DNA of 64,000 nt from Archilochus colubris (lineage: Eukaryota > Chordata > Aves > Apodiformes > Trochilidae), in the NCBI GenBank assembly GCA_023079485.1, contig CM041086.1, forward strand, positions 13,958,401 to 14,022,400, in the 5' to 3' direction. How positions within the stretch are numbered: the first letter of the stretch is position 1; each line of letters opens with the position of its first letter. The notes beneath the pieces are model-generated. The model was not told the origin of the DNA, did no database searches, and saw only the letters and a list, made by a program, of their open reading frames with translations. Shown in pieces: positions 34,501 to 49,500 of this stretch. Position numbers and translations under genes: made by a program.

Positions 34501-37500
34501 GACCTTTGCACTGAGCCTTTTCCTGATTGCTTTATTGTTGATCTGCCAAGCATTTCTAGCACACACAGAGTGTTTATTTTGTTTTCACCTTCAGTCATCA
34601 GTCCCCCCCCTGCAGTAAACCACTGCCTGAACTCTTTCTTAGCACTGATGCCTCTCTCTCTCTCACTGCTCCTGGGCCTGTTTTTAAGCTGTCTGCCATT
34701 GACAGGGTATGAATAACAAGACCAGAAACATCTCTATTGTAACTTTAGTGTCTCTGTGTGCCATTTTTACAGCACTTTGTGGTTTTTCCACTTTTGTTCA
34801 GGACAGCATAAGGACAGACAGTACAAGGGTAAGAGATTTTGCCTGTTTGAGGACATGATAAAGAGTAAAAAAAAAAAATTCCCATTTCATCCTTCATATT
34901 ACAATAGATTTTTCAACCCTTGGCACAAATTGGGTTCTAATTGTTTTAAAGGATTTCAGAGGGTAGCTCACAAAACATCCCAAAAGCTCTTCTTATATAA
35001 AAGCAACCAGAGCAGCCACATACTGCTTGATGCCACATGGTAGATGGAGTCAAACAGCCAGTGGCAATTATTTGGAGCTCTACTGGGAATACAGAGAAAT
35101 GCTGAGCTTCTCCACTAGATGTCATTTCTGTCCCATATACTCATGCATCCCTTAAGCTGCTTTTCCTGGTGGCAAACAGCAAGATTTTGGGAACAAACCT
35201 GGGAGTATACAGGAGGTTTTACAACACCCTTAGCTAACTGAAGAACGTGGCCAAAACCAGAGGAACTGAACTGCATCAGTAAAAATGATTTACAGGGCTA
35301 TTACTAGCATAGAGCTTTTTAAAACCTAAACTATTTGGGCTATTTTTGGAAGGGGTAGAGATTTTTGAAGCCAGACGATTAAGTCATCAAGTGCTAAAAA
35401 ATGAAGAATTAAATAACTACGAGTTGGAAGCAATGATATAATTGATTTTTTGATAAAAAGAAACACTGGGTCTTAGGTTTCAGACAACCTTTAGCAATCA
35501 GTACATAATTAACACAATGAGTTATTGACTTTAATGGAGCCACAAAATGATATTTCAGTGTCTAATTTTGACAGCGAATTAATTGGTCTTTGGCACAAGG
35601 AACATTCAGTGAGGAAAGTACATTAAACAGCTGGAAGATTATGTCCACAGTGTGTATGACTTTCAGTAATTTTAATGACAACTTCCAGCATAACCCAAGC
35701 CTGCAGCTACCTAAAACACTAAGCTTTTGCCATTGGCTTCTACAAGATCAGGATCTGGCCAGTAGAATACTGACTTGTAGAATAACACTTTTAAGTTACA
35801 TGACTTTATTTATAAGCTCATGCAAACTAAGAACACACAAAATGGTTCGGAAAGATAAGAAGCATACATCTTTCCAAAATTATGGTCCATTAGGCCCAGA
35901 GAGAACATAAAAGATTCCTCCTGAAGGCACATTGCTGAAATATTTGAAATCTGTACTAAACGCCTGTTTACTTCCAATTTGCAGAAGAGCATGCAGACAA
36001 AAGAAGCCCTGACAAATTTATCTTAACCAACCTTCTGAAGCTTCTAGGGTTTGCCAATCTTGTTAACACATGCAAGAACCATACTGCGTGCAGACAAGGA
36101 AGGAGTCACATTTTTATGCATTCCAGTCTCAATAATTTTTTTTTTCTCTGGGTTAGGTTTAAGTTTTTTGAGGATCAAGCTTAAATACGTTCAAAATAAA
36201 CACAGCAAAGTTTATCTTAGAAGTACACATTTGAAACTTTTTAATATATAAATAACTTCAAAGTAATTGGATTTTCTGTGTGTAATACTCCCTATTAGTT
36301 TTACCTCACCTGCCCCCTCCTAGCCTTCCCCTGTGGTTATCAGGTTCAGAGGAAATGTTCTGCAAAGTCTGGGTATATTGGATAGTCCAAGTTGTTGTCA
36401 TTAAAAAAAAAAAAAAAGGTTCATGCTAAGTTCTGAAAGCTTTAAAAGTACAGATTGGCTTTTTGGTGCTGAGGGACAAGACCAAATGAGATGCTTGTAC
36501 AGAGGAAGGAGACACTGTTCTTCCTGAGTCTATACAACACTTATTCTCCCATCTTGTGACCATTCCCTACAGACATAATTGAAAATTACAATATTGAGGC
36601 AATTTAGACACAATGTCACTATAAAAGCAGAGAAGTAACTCACTTCATATTAATGTTTCCCTACATAAATGAACCTCATAAATACTGAAGTAATCTTTCT
36701 TCTCACAGGATCAATCCCTTTTTACAGCACAACACTGAACAGGTGCAAGCTCATAATCACTGGCTTGTAATTTTGGCTTCAAAGAACTGTGGAGGGGGAA
36801 GAGCTTCTTTTCAGTGATTTTTGTGTTTTTGATTGTATTATACAGTGGCAACACATTTTTTTCAGCAATGAGAGTGTCCTTTGTTCACTTACACTTGGGT
36901 TGAGACAAAAAAGTCATTTTTACCTATCAGTTAAACAAATCTGAGGTGTTATAACTTCCTTCAGAACTAAACTATGACAGGTTTGAGCAGGTAACATTAG
37001 GTCTAAGGATATCCAGAGACATTTTTATCAAGTTCTTTTAACTGTATGCATTTTCTGAAATATCCTTGCAAGAGGCAGCATATTTCAAAATAAATACTTG
37101 GTACAACAATCCACTTTTAAAATTATTTACCTTTTCTAAGTATGTATAACTCCACATTTTACCATCTGCCCATGTTCTGGAAATTATGTTCCCACTTGGA
37201 TCATACTCCATTTTCTCAGTCCAGGTTCCTCTTTGGATATAAGTGACTAATCCAGAATGTGAATAAGTGATATTGACCTCATTGTACTTGCTGATGGGAG
37301 ACCATAAAACTGGGCGACCTGTCTGGTCATACATAATCCGAAGAGTGAATTTTCTATGATCATCATAAATCTTTCCTGTTCTGGTTGCATGATCAAAATC
37401 AATGGACAGCAGGTTTCTGTTGTGGGCCTAAACAAAAAGATACAGGAAGGTAAGAAAACAATGCATCTTAATTACACACAACACAACCATTTCAGTGCTA

Positions 37501-40500
37501 CCTCTAACCAAAATGTGGTTTAACATTATGATGAAAAAGTTAGGTCTTATTAAGACAAGAAAACAGGAAAATCCTTAGATGGAAAACAAGAGGACCACCA
37601 AACGAAATGCTGCTTGCATTCAGTGTTGTAATGCTTCCCATTACCTGATGGTAAACCCTTACCTCTGCTCTCACTTTTTAATAAGTTTTCCCTCTTGCTT
37701 TTCAGCTTTCATCTTTCTGTGGATAGATGTTTTTGATTCCAGTTGCAGATGTGTAGTTAAGCCCACAAACTAACAAAGGTACCCTATCCACAGCTCAGTT
37801 CCTGCTCTGGCATAGCCCACACCAGCTGCCACAAAGGGAAGACCTCTGCTTCCAGCTCCCAAAGACTCCTCACCAGCAACCTTGTCATTTTTCAGAAAAC
37901 CACCCCACTCCCGGGGCTTTTTGGCAGGGGTCCTTGGTGCCAGCCATGCTCTTTCTTGCAGCTCTCTCACCATTTAGGACCTGCAATATTTGTTAAACTC
38001 ACTGTGTCCAGCAGAATACCAGAGTGACCTTTGTGGTCAAAGAGGAAAATAAAATGCAGAGGGGCACCCCAATTCTTGGTTTGAAACCAAGTCCAAAGCT
38101 GAGCCAAATTTGGGAAGATAAGATGTATTTATCCAGTGCTTTCATCCTCTGCCTCCTTAGATCACTCAGTCACTGGGTAACCCCTATTAAATTCCACTTA
38201 GATCAGGGACAAAATTTAGGGAACCATAAAATTTTGTTCACTGACTTGTGTTTTTCAGATCAATGCTCACTGTGCTCATTGTATTAATCACCTGCATTTT
38301 ATGTAATCACTTGTACTAATCTATTCCAATTAATAAACTCCTCATAGCAGAGAGGGTGTCAGTGCAGGTGTTAGCCCAGCACACTGCTTGCTCCTCTCTG
38401 AGACCTGGAGGCACAGCTGTAAAGTGGATGGTTAGGAATAACTGTTTAATAATTTAAGCCATGATTATATGGTGGAAGTGATTAGAAAGAACAATTTTTA
38501 TTTTTTTTTTTCTTTCCCCTTTCTGTTTTTAGACACAAAATAATTTGGAAATCTAGAAGAAGCAGGTGTTCTTTCTTCAACTACCATTCCTGGGGTTTTA
38601 TATACACACATGTCAAACTTTAATAGTGTTCATTTACAATAGCTGTAAAATACCTATATACCCCTGTAGACTGCTGTTACTATTACAATTTATGCTCTAA
38701 TGATAGTTAAGGAGCCCAAGTAAAATGTGGTGCTCAACTCAACTATGTTTGCTTGTATATAGTCTGATGGATTCAGTTTATTGTATTTCTTTGCAAATGT
38801 CTTACAGTTTCTGAAAACAAATCCTTCAGGTGGTAAAATGGTGAAAAAACTGAAAAGCAACCAGGGCATATACCCTGGCTTATATTAATTCACTGTCTGT
38901 ATACATATTTAATGTTCTTATTTCAATTATTATTGTTTTAGAATGCAGCTGGGGGAAAGGAAAGCCTTGAGTGCAAATTGCTTGCAATCTAAATTTCAGG
39001 GACAATACAACAAATAAGAGTGAAAATCAAACTGAATTATTAGTGGAGTGGATAGCAGCAGTATTTGAAAGCTCATAAAGTTAAAATAAGGTTCGGGGGG
39101 GTTACTCCCTTGTATTCCACATCTTATGTCATTTGTTTACTGTAGCGGGAGGAGCCCTTCTTGCTCCTAGGGCTGATCCTGAGGCCTCGGGGTTTAGCCC
39201 ATTCCTGGACGATGTCCTAGGGCTGTTCCTGGGGCTCCGGGATCTACCCCTTCTTGCCTGCTCCTGGCCTCAGCTGTGTTCTCCATCCCACTGAAGAGTG
39301 AGAGCTCTCTCCTGGGTGTCAGCTGCTCTCTTATTGGCCCCTGCTCCTGCACATGCTCAGGAGGGAGGCCAGACACAGGTGAACCCACACCCACTCATCA
39401 ATAACTCAGGGCACCTGGTCCTGTCTCACTACAGTTTACTTTTTAATATTAGATTTGAATTGAACACTCTTCTAAAGAAAAAGCAGGACAACACAAGGGC
39501 TGCAGGTCTCATTTCTGGTTCTGGTCTCATTTCAAAGTTCTGGTACAGGCCAGGGAAAACTGGTGAATTGGTTTCTGAAAGCAGTGTTGGGTCAGAATTT
39601 CAGAAGAATGAAAATAGGAAGAAAATTTAGCTAACTTAATACAGTAAATTAGTGCATAAAAAGATAAATTTATTACATATTTTGAGCCCTTTGTTGACTC
39701 TACCTCTGTTAAGTGTAAGTAATCTCATCACATCAATGTGCACTTCTGATTTTCATTCTCAAACCTCAACTTCCTACAATGTGTAAATCAGATGAGATAA
39801 TTGTATTATTTCCTTGTCTGTGTTTTGATTTGAGTCAACACAAACTGATACATGCTGGCAGAGTACTTGGTTCTATCATTAGAATTTGCTGTATGACTGG
39901 TAAATACAGGGAGATAATTTCCTAAATGCAGTAATAAACATATCTGTCAAAGCCTCTATCTGCAGGACTTTTGAATTGAGGCCAGTGAGTCACTTCCTTT
40001 CTTGTTACTAGGAAAAAAAAAAAAGATAAAAAGTAAGACTGGCCAAGCATTCCATTTTCTATTTCATAGATATTCAGTTATAAAACCTGGACTGCATCCA
40101 ATGCTAAATTCTTCTAAGTTATGCAAAAGACAGGAGGGAACGAAGCTGCATTTTAATCAGTGTATTACTATGCATCATGCTCGTTGGTTTTAACATCAGC
40201 CTTTGCTTCATTTTTAGAAGTCAATTAAAATAGCAGTTCAATTGATAAAAAAGAAGTCTTGCTATATTAAGATTGATGTTAAAGTGCCTGATTGTACACA
40301 GATTTATTATTAATATAAAATGCATACATGCCTACAGACTGCTTTATATACTTTCAGGAAGCATCAGGGCAGGCAGTTCTGCACTTAAAGGAAGAAACCT
40401 GTGATTAATTCCTGTTTCCCACATTGATTTAGATGCTGTGATAAAGTTAGATGCCTGTTATAGCTTTGCTGTTAACTTACTCACTTTCTGTTCTATTTCT

Positions 40501-43500
40501 ACAGCCAGGAATTCACACCATGTGAAAATCCCCCTTTTGAAACCACAACATTTCCAGCATTATTCAGAACATGGTAACAGTGGCTGCATTTTAAAAGAGA
40601 AAAAGCCCCAACCCTAATAGAGTTACATGCTTTCAAGATGGTTGCTAATTGTGATTAAGAATTAAAAATATTAGGACCAGGTAGAGAAGGAAAAGCTTTC
40701 TTCACTTCAACTGGGTCATCCTTTATCTCATTCCCAGTTATGTGCCTTCTAATTTGTACCTCTTAGCACTTGGAGCCGTTTGTTTCCATGAGGATAACAG
40801 GACTGATCTCTAAGTAATATCTTTGTACCTCATTTCAATGCTTTTTTGTTCTCTTCCATTGTGCTGTTTTGCTTTTTTTTTTTTTTCTTTTTCCTTTTTC
40901 TTTAACAGAGGGTTCCTGCAAGAATGTTCATTTCCACTGAGAACCAGTCCAATCCAATCCCCAGAGCTTTTCTCTACATATATTTTCAAAGTTCAGCATA
41001 GTTCTTTCTGCCCTACATTGCAAGCTTTCTAACAAACCACCTATTGTGCCAGTCATAGCACATTTAAGTGTTGAAAAACTTTCTTTTTTAAATACAACTC
41101 ACTGGAAGTTTTCAGAAGGTCTCATCAGAATCTCATCCAGCATAATGGCTTCTAATGATGCTACATTTTTTTCCCCAGCAGCATGCAGGATCTGTCAACA
41201 GTAAGCCCTAAATCCCTTTCATTATTTGCCATACTGCTTCAAACACACTATATAATGGTATTTCTGCTCCTGCTGTCCTGCATATTTCCTTTTAATCACT
41301 AAGGAAAGAGAGCTGTCTCTGGGTATATTCTGCTGCTCTGTATATTCCTTGCCAGATGCACCATTCCAGCTTCTTCTGCCCACACTAATTCCCCCCCTCC
41401 ATCAGAATTCCATGCAAACATCTCAATGCTAATAAAGCTGAACTCCAGGAGCCATGGAGTTCATAAAAGCTCAACTCCAGGTGCTCCAAGAGCCACCTAT
41501 CCTCTGAGGCCCTTCTCATCCTCAATTTGTCCCTTTCTACTGTGCCTATTTATATAGTGTATCCTATAAGCAGAACATCTTCTCCTTCCACCATCAACAA
41601 CCCTCAGACAGACAGTCCTAGAGTTTCATGCAGTCAAAAAAGGGGAAAAGATTGTAATCCAGGCAGCTGCCTTGTCCTTGTCCTTCTAAGTCAGCAGGGA
41701 GAGTCCATCATCCCCCTTGATCTTGGGTAGGTCTCAAAGGACACAATTTAAAGAAATAATAATACAATATTCAGCAGCTGTGATGCTAATGGATACTTTT
41801 GGATGGAGAATGTAAGACACAATCAAAATAATCAATAGACTCCTTCACTTTCCATCCTTCCATTGGATGAAGAAGAAGAGGGAGAAGCAGGAGCACACAA
41901 GTGGTTCCATGCACCAAAAGACTGATCCAGGGGTGGGTCAATCAGTTGAGCTCTGGAGAGCTTCAGTGTTGCAGTATTTCTATCAACATTTTATGCCTCC
42001 AGCCAGAATTCATTTAATCCTCACCAATTTGTGAACTTCCTTTTTTTTTTTTCTTTATTTTTTTTTGTAGGCAATATGAAAGATTAATCAGAAGCAAATG
42101 AAAATGAGTTAAAAGAACACGTAATTGGTTTCAACAAACAGCATAACAGGAAAACTGTGCAGGATAAAGAAGTTTTTTAAAATATAACTATCAGGAAAAA
42201 CGTGGCTCTGGCAATGTAATCATAATTGATTATTGACTCCATCCTTTTTACTTAGGATTTTCATTACATATGGGGCAAGAAAAATCTTAATAAAGCTTTT
42301 CATCACTCATAAGATCCTAATAAAGTAACTGTGACTTTCAAAGCAGAAAGATGTCCTGTCAAACAGGTATTTCACTTGCAGCAGCCAGTCTGGCCAGCTC
42401 ATCCAAATCTTGTATTTCTGACTGATCAGCACGGTTAAAAACCAAACTGCTGATAGACTTAAAAAAATATATATATAGGAACTCATAACCAAAAGGCAGT
42501 CCAGAGATTTTAATAAACATCTCTGTGTTCAGAGCTAACAGATGTACCTTCAGAGATTATACCTACCCAAACAGGTTGTAGTCAATAATGCAATATTTTT
42601 GAGACAAAAATTCCCAGTTGTACTACTGGTAAAGGCTTTTAAGGTGTATTCATGTGAAAACCAGAACTGAATTTGTAAAAAAAAATCTGTTCTGCAAGGC
42701 AGCAGTCTCTTTGAGCCTTCGTGTTACCTAATTAAATGCTGAATGTTGACCATCTGTCATTGTAATCTGTGACTTCTCCTGACAGATAAATATAAACCCC
42801 TGATGCAATGTTAAAGTAATACTTTATTAGAGCCATCTAACCCAGCCTGAGGGAGTGAGGGGCTTGGAGAGCAAGTGGTAGAGAGGGGAATACTGAGCCT
42901 GTCTGGATACACAGGGAGGCTCTGCACAACTCTGGCTTGCAGGAAACACAGGGGTGAGGACACCAAAGGTCTGTCCTGAGAGACCCCTCTACCCTAGGCA
43001 GAGTCTGGCACCTGTTTTTTCCCCCAGAAGGAAGAGGGTTGCTGGACCTGGGAGAAGCAGAACGTGGCTTCAACTCTGCTGCTGTGCTGGAGTTAACTGT
43101 GCAAAGCCTTTTGCTCACAGCTTCTTCCAAAGATGTAATTAAGCTCTTAGTTGAAAAAGGAGAGCAAGAAAAAGAGTAATTATGTCGTGAGGTCAAGTCT
43201 CACGGCCAAAATCAAACACAGATGAAACGTCTGGTTTTGAAATTCCTGTCTGGGCCCCATCACTGATAGATACAAACTTTCCATTGCTCTTCTTACAAAG
43301 CAGAACATTTCAACATGTTTTATGCCCAATGGCTTTCAAAGAGAACACTGCACTTCACACAAGAGGAAGCCTTACCCTGAGCCTTCTCTCAAACGTGGAG
43401 ATATTGCCTTTGGTCTGCTCCCTCCTTTGTCTCCATTCAATGAGATTTGAGTTGTGCTCTCCAGGAAGGGAGATATTGCACTTCCCCAAAGTGGGGCTGA

Positions 43501-46500
43501 CAACCCCTGCTAGAATATGAGGCTCCGTGTTAAGTGTGATTTCCATCCCACTGGCAAAGGTGACTCTCAGAGACCCATCTGGGCTGACCCGGTAGATATT
43601 CTGCGTGTTATCTGTCAAAAAAGAACAACCAGAAACAGGGAGCAGAGAAAAATTCAGACCTCCAGATTCATGAAGCAAATGTTAGGTGCAAATAGGGTTT
43701 TGTCCTGGCTGTGTTGGGTTCAGGTTACAGAGAGCTGAACACACACCAGCTGCACTGTGATTTTTGCAACATGTAACCTCTAGGACTTCCCATATCTAAA
43801 GAGCTTTTTATTACATGTGGCCTAATTTCCATTGTGAACATTTCCCACAGTAGGAACGAAGAGCCTAGACATATGTAAACCCATAGGCTGGGTTTTGACC
43901 CCTGATATTCTGATGATTTCAGCCCACTGGGAACTGTTGACAGAACTGTGTTTAGCTTGAATGACTGAATTAGACGGAGAATAAATTCTTTTTGAGACGT
44001 GATATTGCCAGGGAAATATTGTGATGTCTACAGGGGTCAAGGTAAAAATCTCATCCCCGAGGCAGTCACCACCAGAGGTGGGTGATGCTTCCCTCCTTCC
44101 TACAAGTGCTGCCACCAGGACCCAGAACTACCAGAAAGAATTCACACCACTGGCCAAACAAGGCTTTCAGTGCTAAAATGTCAGCAGAGTGTACAACTCT
44201 TTGGGGCAGTATGTCTTAGAATAACAAAGCTCAACTCTATGTACTCCAGATACTGAAAGAGAAAGGAGCACGTAAAGCTTGGAGACTCCAGAGGTATCAA
44301 TATCTAGAATCTCACCAATGGACTCTTCTAGGAGGCAAAAATAAGCTTGTGGATTGTTTCTAATTGGTCCCCAGGAAAAGAATAACTAGTATTTAGCTAT
44401 TTGTACTGAAAGAAGGAAGAAACAAATGAACTAATTGGAAAGTCCTTTTGTGGCAAACAGTTAAGAATGCCCCATCCAGAGTCTGAAATGTAGTGAGATG
44501 AGGGAAGAAATAATAGAAATGCTCACATTACCTTGTTTTAAAGTATATATTGTAGAGGTAGCTGAGAAGTTTGTGGCTGTGATGACATTCTCTCTGTTTG
44601 AAGTATCAAGTTCCACTCGTGTCAGTTTTTCAGTGTCACTGTGGAAGCTGCTGACTTCCCCAGTTGGAAACGTGGCGTTGGTCAGATGCCCATCAGAGTC
44701 ATACCTGCAACAAATGATGTTTAAGAGCCATTGAAAGACATCACTACTGTCTTGTAGATACTCCTAAATGAAAAAAAAGAAAAAGAGAAATGAAACAAAA
44801 AAAGAAAAAAGAAAAAAAAAGAGGAAGAAGTAACACTGTGCATAAATTAAAAGGTAAGAATCCGCACAATTATTCACTCCAAATGCTTTCATTCCTTGAC
44901 CTGAATTCCTGAATTCCTGCTTAGACTCTTTTTCACTGGTGCTGGATAAAATACATCTGGGACTATGGAGATGCTACCTCACTCCATGCAGCTCCTGCCT
45001 GAGGTTTCCGAGCTGCACAGAGCTGGCAGGGCTTTAACCTGCTGGGCTGTGATACAGACGGGTGGCCACTGGAGGTCACTCGGACTTCAGGCAACCCACT
45101 AACCCCCGAAGAGGTGTTTTCTTACTCCTCTATTTAAATAAACCCAGTTCTTAGACTCTGCATAAAATTGCCTTTTGTTGCTGATGTGTGAAGTACATAA
45201 TATGAATGGTGAAATTCAAAAGGGGACCTAAAGCGTGACAATGGTGATAAAATTGGACTGAAATCTGCAGCCATCAAGTTGCCTGGGTGGTTTTTACTCT
45301 TCTGTTACGTTTCCCACAGGCCTACTCAAACCAGCAGGAACTTTGCATCACAAGTAACAGCATCAGAACCTAGAGCATCCCACTTTAGTTCACCTCAATT
45401 TCATCAGTGCTGAGGAAATTCTTTTCATTTAAAGCACTTCATGTGAATTGGGCCATGGTATGAAGAAGTGAATAATCAAAAACTCTGGAGCAGGGTTTCT
45501 AATGTTTTTTTTTTTCAGTTCTACAGATATATTTATTCTTGTTGATGGCTCACATGGAAAACAAGACACAGCACTGCTTGGAATTGTATCATATTAATGC
45601 CTTCCATCTTAGAAAGCTTATTGATGCCAACACATTTTAATTCACCCAAGACACCTCCCTGATACTGCAGATGTATTTGCATGAGTAAGCCCAACTCCTG
45701 TTCATAAAATAGAAGCCTATTTGTGGAGGTAGGAAAGCATAATTAAGTTTTCATGTTTTATTGAGTGTCTTCCCTCATTCACAAAACCTCCTCAGCTGGT
45801 TTATCAAGCGGCAAAACTCAGCGGCTGCCTTCAGTGGAGCTCTTCCAGTTCACATCAGCAAACAATCTGGCTGTGTCCTTCACTTAAATGTTTGGCCGTA
45901 ATTTCCCTAGGATCTTTACTTCCCCCTGCCTAGACAAACTACATGTCACAAGGAGCATTCAGGATTTTTTGCTTCCCCCCCTCCAACATAAGAAAAAAAA
46001 AAGTAGAGCAGCTTTGCTTTCCAAGTGCTGGAGAATGAAGCAGTGACCGTGTTGTTCTTTGACAAATAAATTAATCAAATGTTAAATACAACATAATCTC
46101 TCTCTCTTTCACCTTCTCCTGCCCTCACAGGACTTATTTACATTCCACCCTTATGCCAGTTCTGTGCAAATTGAGTGGGTGCCACACCCAGAGATTAAAA
46201 ATGACTCAGCTCACTCCTTTTCATCATCAGAAAATGCCATGAACGTTGGGCAGCTCGATTTCATTTACTGCTTGGTCAAACAGACATGACAGCTTGCTAG
46301 GCTATTTGGATTTTCTACCAAACCACAGAAAAATCCCCAAATCATGCATTTTTTTTACAGCTAATTTATTGGAATGTACCTACTCCTGGAAACAGGAGGA
46401 ACCCTTACTGGGTGTCTGCCCAGATACAGCACTGAATCAGAATGAGAGCAGAGGGCATGGGCTCTCACTTCTGCAGATGGTCCCAGTGACTTCAAGGAGA

Positions 46501-49500
46501 ACATGCAGATTAGCATCTCAGTAAGGACTCCACACCATGCCCCATCTCAAGAGGTTTTTTGTTATTCCAGATTGCTTCAAGAAACCCAGCCTTAGAGGAC
46601 AGGTTCTGCCACCTTACACATGATGAATTGTAGCACACCAGGACTCAGTTCCTGCAGAGCAATGTCCTACCCATACTAATGGGGTCAGAATCATGACATA
46701 TTTCTTAATGTTAATTTGGGGCCCACTTATGCCACTGTTCATCATATCGGTGACCATTTAATCATGCAAATAATTGCATTGATTTCAGTACTCACATGAG
46801 GAAGTGCTCACCAATATTTGAAATGCACACTTGGGGACAGAGCTTCACAATCCATTTGCATTTCTATGTGTAGCACAGCTAAGAGTTATATCATTTCAAA
46901 GGGAAAGCAGTCTAATTAATTTTTTCAGAGACAGTTGTTTCTTGCAGGTGTTTTCTTGGCCTTGATTTAATAGAGGCCCAGTGCTCCCCCTCCCCTTTTA
47001 GAGCTTTAATGACACAATATTAAAAAAAAAAATCTAGATGACTGAAAATTGTACATTAGCTATAATTTTATGCAACAGCTCTTTCAGTACTTCCATTCCA
47101 TCAGATTAGTGTAGATGGATGACAAGTACTTTTGTAGGTGGTTTTTTACCTCTTAATAATTTCCCTCTGTGAGTGAATCTGACACATAGGTAGATGCTCT
47201 GAACAGTTCATTATCTTTGCACATATTCCTGAATGGGTGTGATATGTGTTGTTAAACAAACTCATTGCCATTTCAGCTTGACAGTGCCATGGGCTGAACT
47301 TTTGGATGGGAATGCAAATCTAGCTTAAACAGAGAAGATGATTCCAAGCATGCTGAAAAGTGCTCTTATGATAATTCTCTTAGCTCCAATACTATGTTCA
47401 TGCTGACTTGGAAGCAACTGATACACAGGTAACCCTTAAAAAAAAAAAATAATCTAATTTTCAAACTGAAACCAGATATCAGTTCAGAATGTGACCTGTC
47501 TGGAAAATAATATCTGGTTAAAGGATGACTAAGGACCATCACATCCCATGACCTGTTTACAGCAGAAGGTGAGATCCAAACCTCCTGAAAGCACCTACTC
47601 AGCACAGCACTGATTATACCCAACCATCCCTCTGGCTGCAGCAGCCTGGGGGACTTTTGTTATATCAGCCATTTAGGAATTTGTAATAGATTCAGCAGAT
47701 GACTTAAAATATTGAACTGAACATAAATATTAATGACATGGTTTTCCTATTTAGTTCTGCTGTTGCTTTTGTAATGCTAACATGTAATTCTGTTATTTTC
47801 TACTGACAGATCTAGACTCATGGAAGTTCATGGTCATGCAAAGCCCAGACAAGTTGAAGCATCAATGAGGACAGTGTTACCTACCCCACAGTTAAAGCTG
47901 TGGAAATATAAAAAATCATTGAGTTTAGCAAAATTTCTTTGTGTTAATCATACACATAACATCAGTCCTTCAAAGCTACAGCTATCTGTGTAGAAACCAG
48001 TACTACATACAATGGGAGGCACTTGCAAGCAGGTGAAGTCCTTTAAAAGATCTTCCTATGCTTCAGTTTTTTAAAAAAAATTGCCAGAGGACAATTGGCA
48101 TGAACAATAATTGTGTGAAATGTTTTACACTCAATGTCAATGGGTCAGAGGAAGAATACCAAGATTAAGAAGCACATGATAAAAATAATCTGCTCTAACA
48201 ATCAAGGCCCTGCAACAATGAGTGGTGCTCAGCATTTTAAGAAGCAGCAGGCATGACTTGGAGCAACGGTAAAAGCTTTTTGAAAGTGTCATTGGTCTAT
48301 GGTCTGGATTGATCCTCAAGTAGAGATTTAAATGGCTCACTCTCAGTGTTAAAATTATTGCAAAGAAGCATATATTTGAGGTCAGTTGTTTTTTACAAAA
48401 GGTAACACTCAAATCAGTGTTTAGAGAGCATCAGGAGCTTTGTCTTGTTGTAAGATAATATAAACTTGTATCAATAGATGCCTGATAAAGAGAACTGAAC
48501 CTGGAAGGCCCTGTATGATATTGCTTTTCTGTATACTGTCAAAAATGGCACTCTAAACGTTTATACTTATGTCTACCCTATCAGTTAATTCTTCAAAGAA
48601 TAGTAGAGGGCAGGATGGACAAACATGCCTTGAATAAAAAAAAAACAACAAACCAAGCACTAGCCAGCAGTTTCCTCTGCTTTTATTCTACTTCTATTTT
48701 CAGAAAACGTTATGCTACAAACCTGTGATGATGATGACTCAATTACCTCTCCAGGTGACTTATGAAGTAACTGAATTCTCCTCAATGTCTTTTCTGTTCA
48801 TGTCTCACCTTTTCATTTTAGTTTTTGACCACATACTCCTATGCTCCATAGAAAGCAGGCATTATTATACTCCTGGAGTTCTGTGAACTAACACTGCCAC
48901 GTTAACATTTGATTTCCATCCATTACTTGTCATTCTCAAACAGCATTATGACAAATGATTATAAATAATGAGAAAACCTGATACAACACACATCTTTATA
49001 AATCAAAAATGTGTTATTCTTTCTCTGGGATGACCAGGATATTCTGCATCTTTAATTGTCTCAACTTGACAGAAGTTCTCCTGAAATCCATCCCTACTTC
49101 CCTCACATAGAGCCTTTTGCTATTACATTTCCTTTTGTTATTAGATGTCCCCTTCCCCTGCTGATAGAGACAACTCCACTCTTGTCTTTAAGTATTCCTT
49201 CCACTGAGATTCTCAATTTCCTTCACAACATTCCCTTCTCCAACCAGTATATTGTTTTTCCCCTTTTTGCCTTGCTCAGGAATTTTGCAAATTCCGGGTT
49301 CATATCACAACTTGCTGCCTTGGTTAAAAATAAAATTCCACAATCATACTTTCATTTGGAGAAGCAGATTCACAATATTCAAGTTCAAATGAAGTATAAT
49401 TGCAGACAGTTTCTGCTACACTTAATGAGCACCATGGACAGAGCTTTTACATATGACACACGCTTTGGCACTTCAGAAATTTAAGTGTTTCATTGTACAA

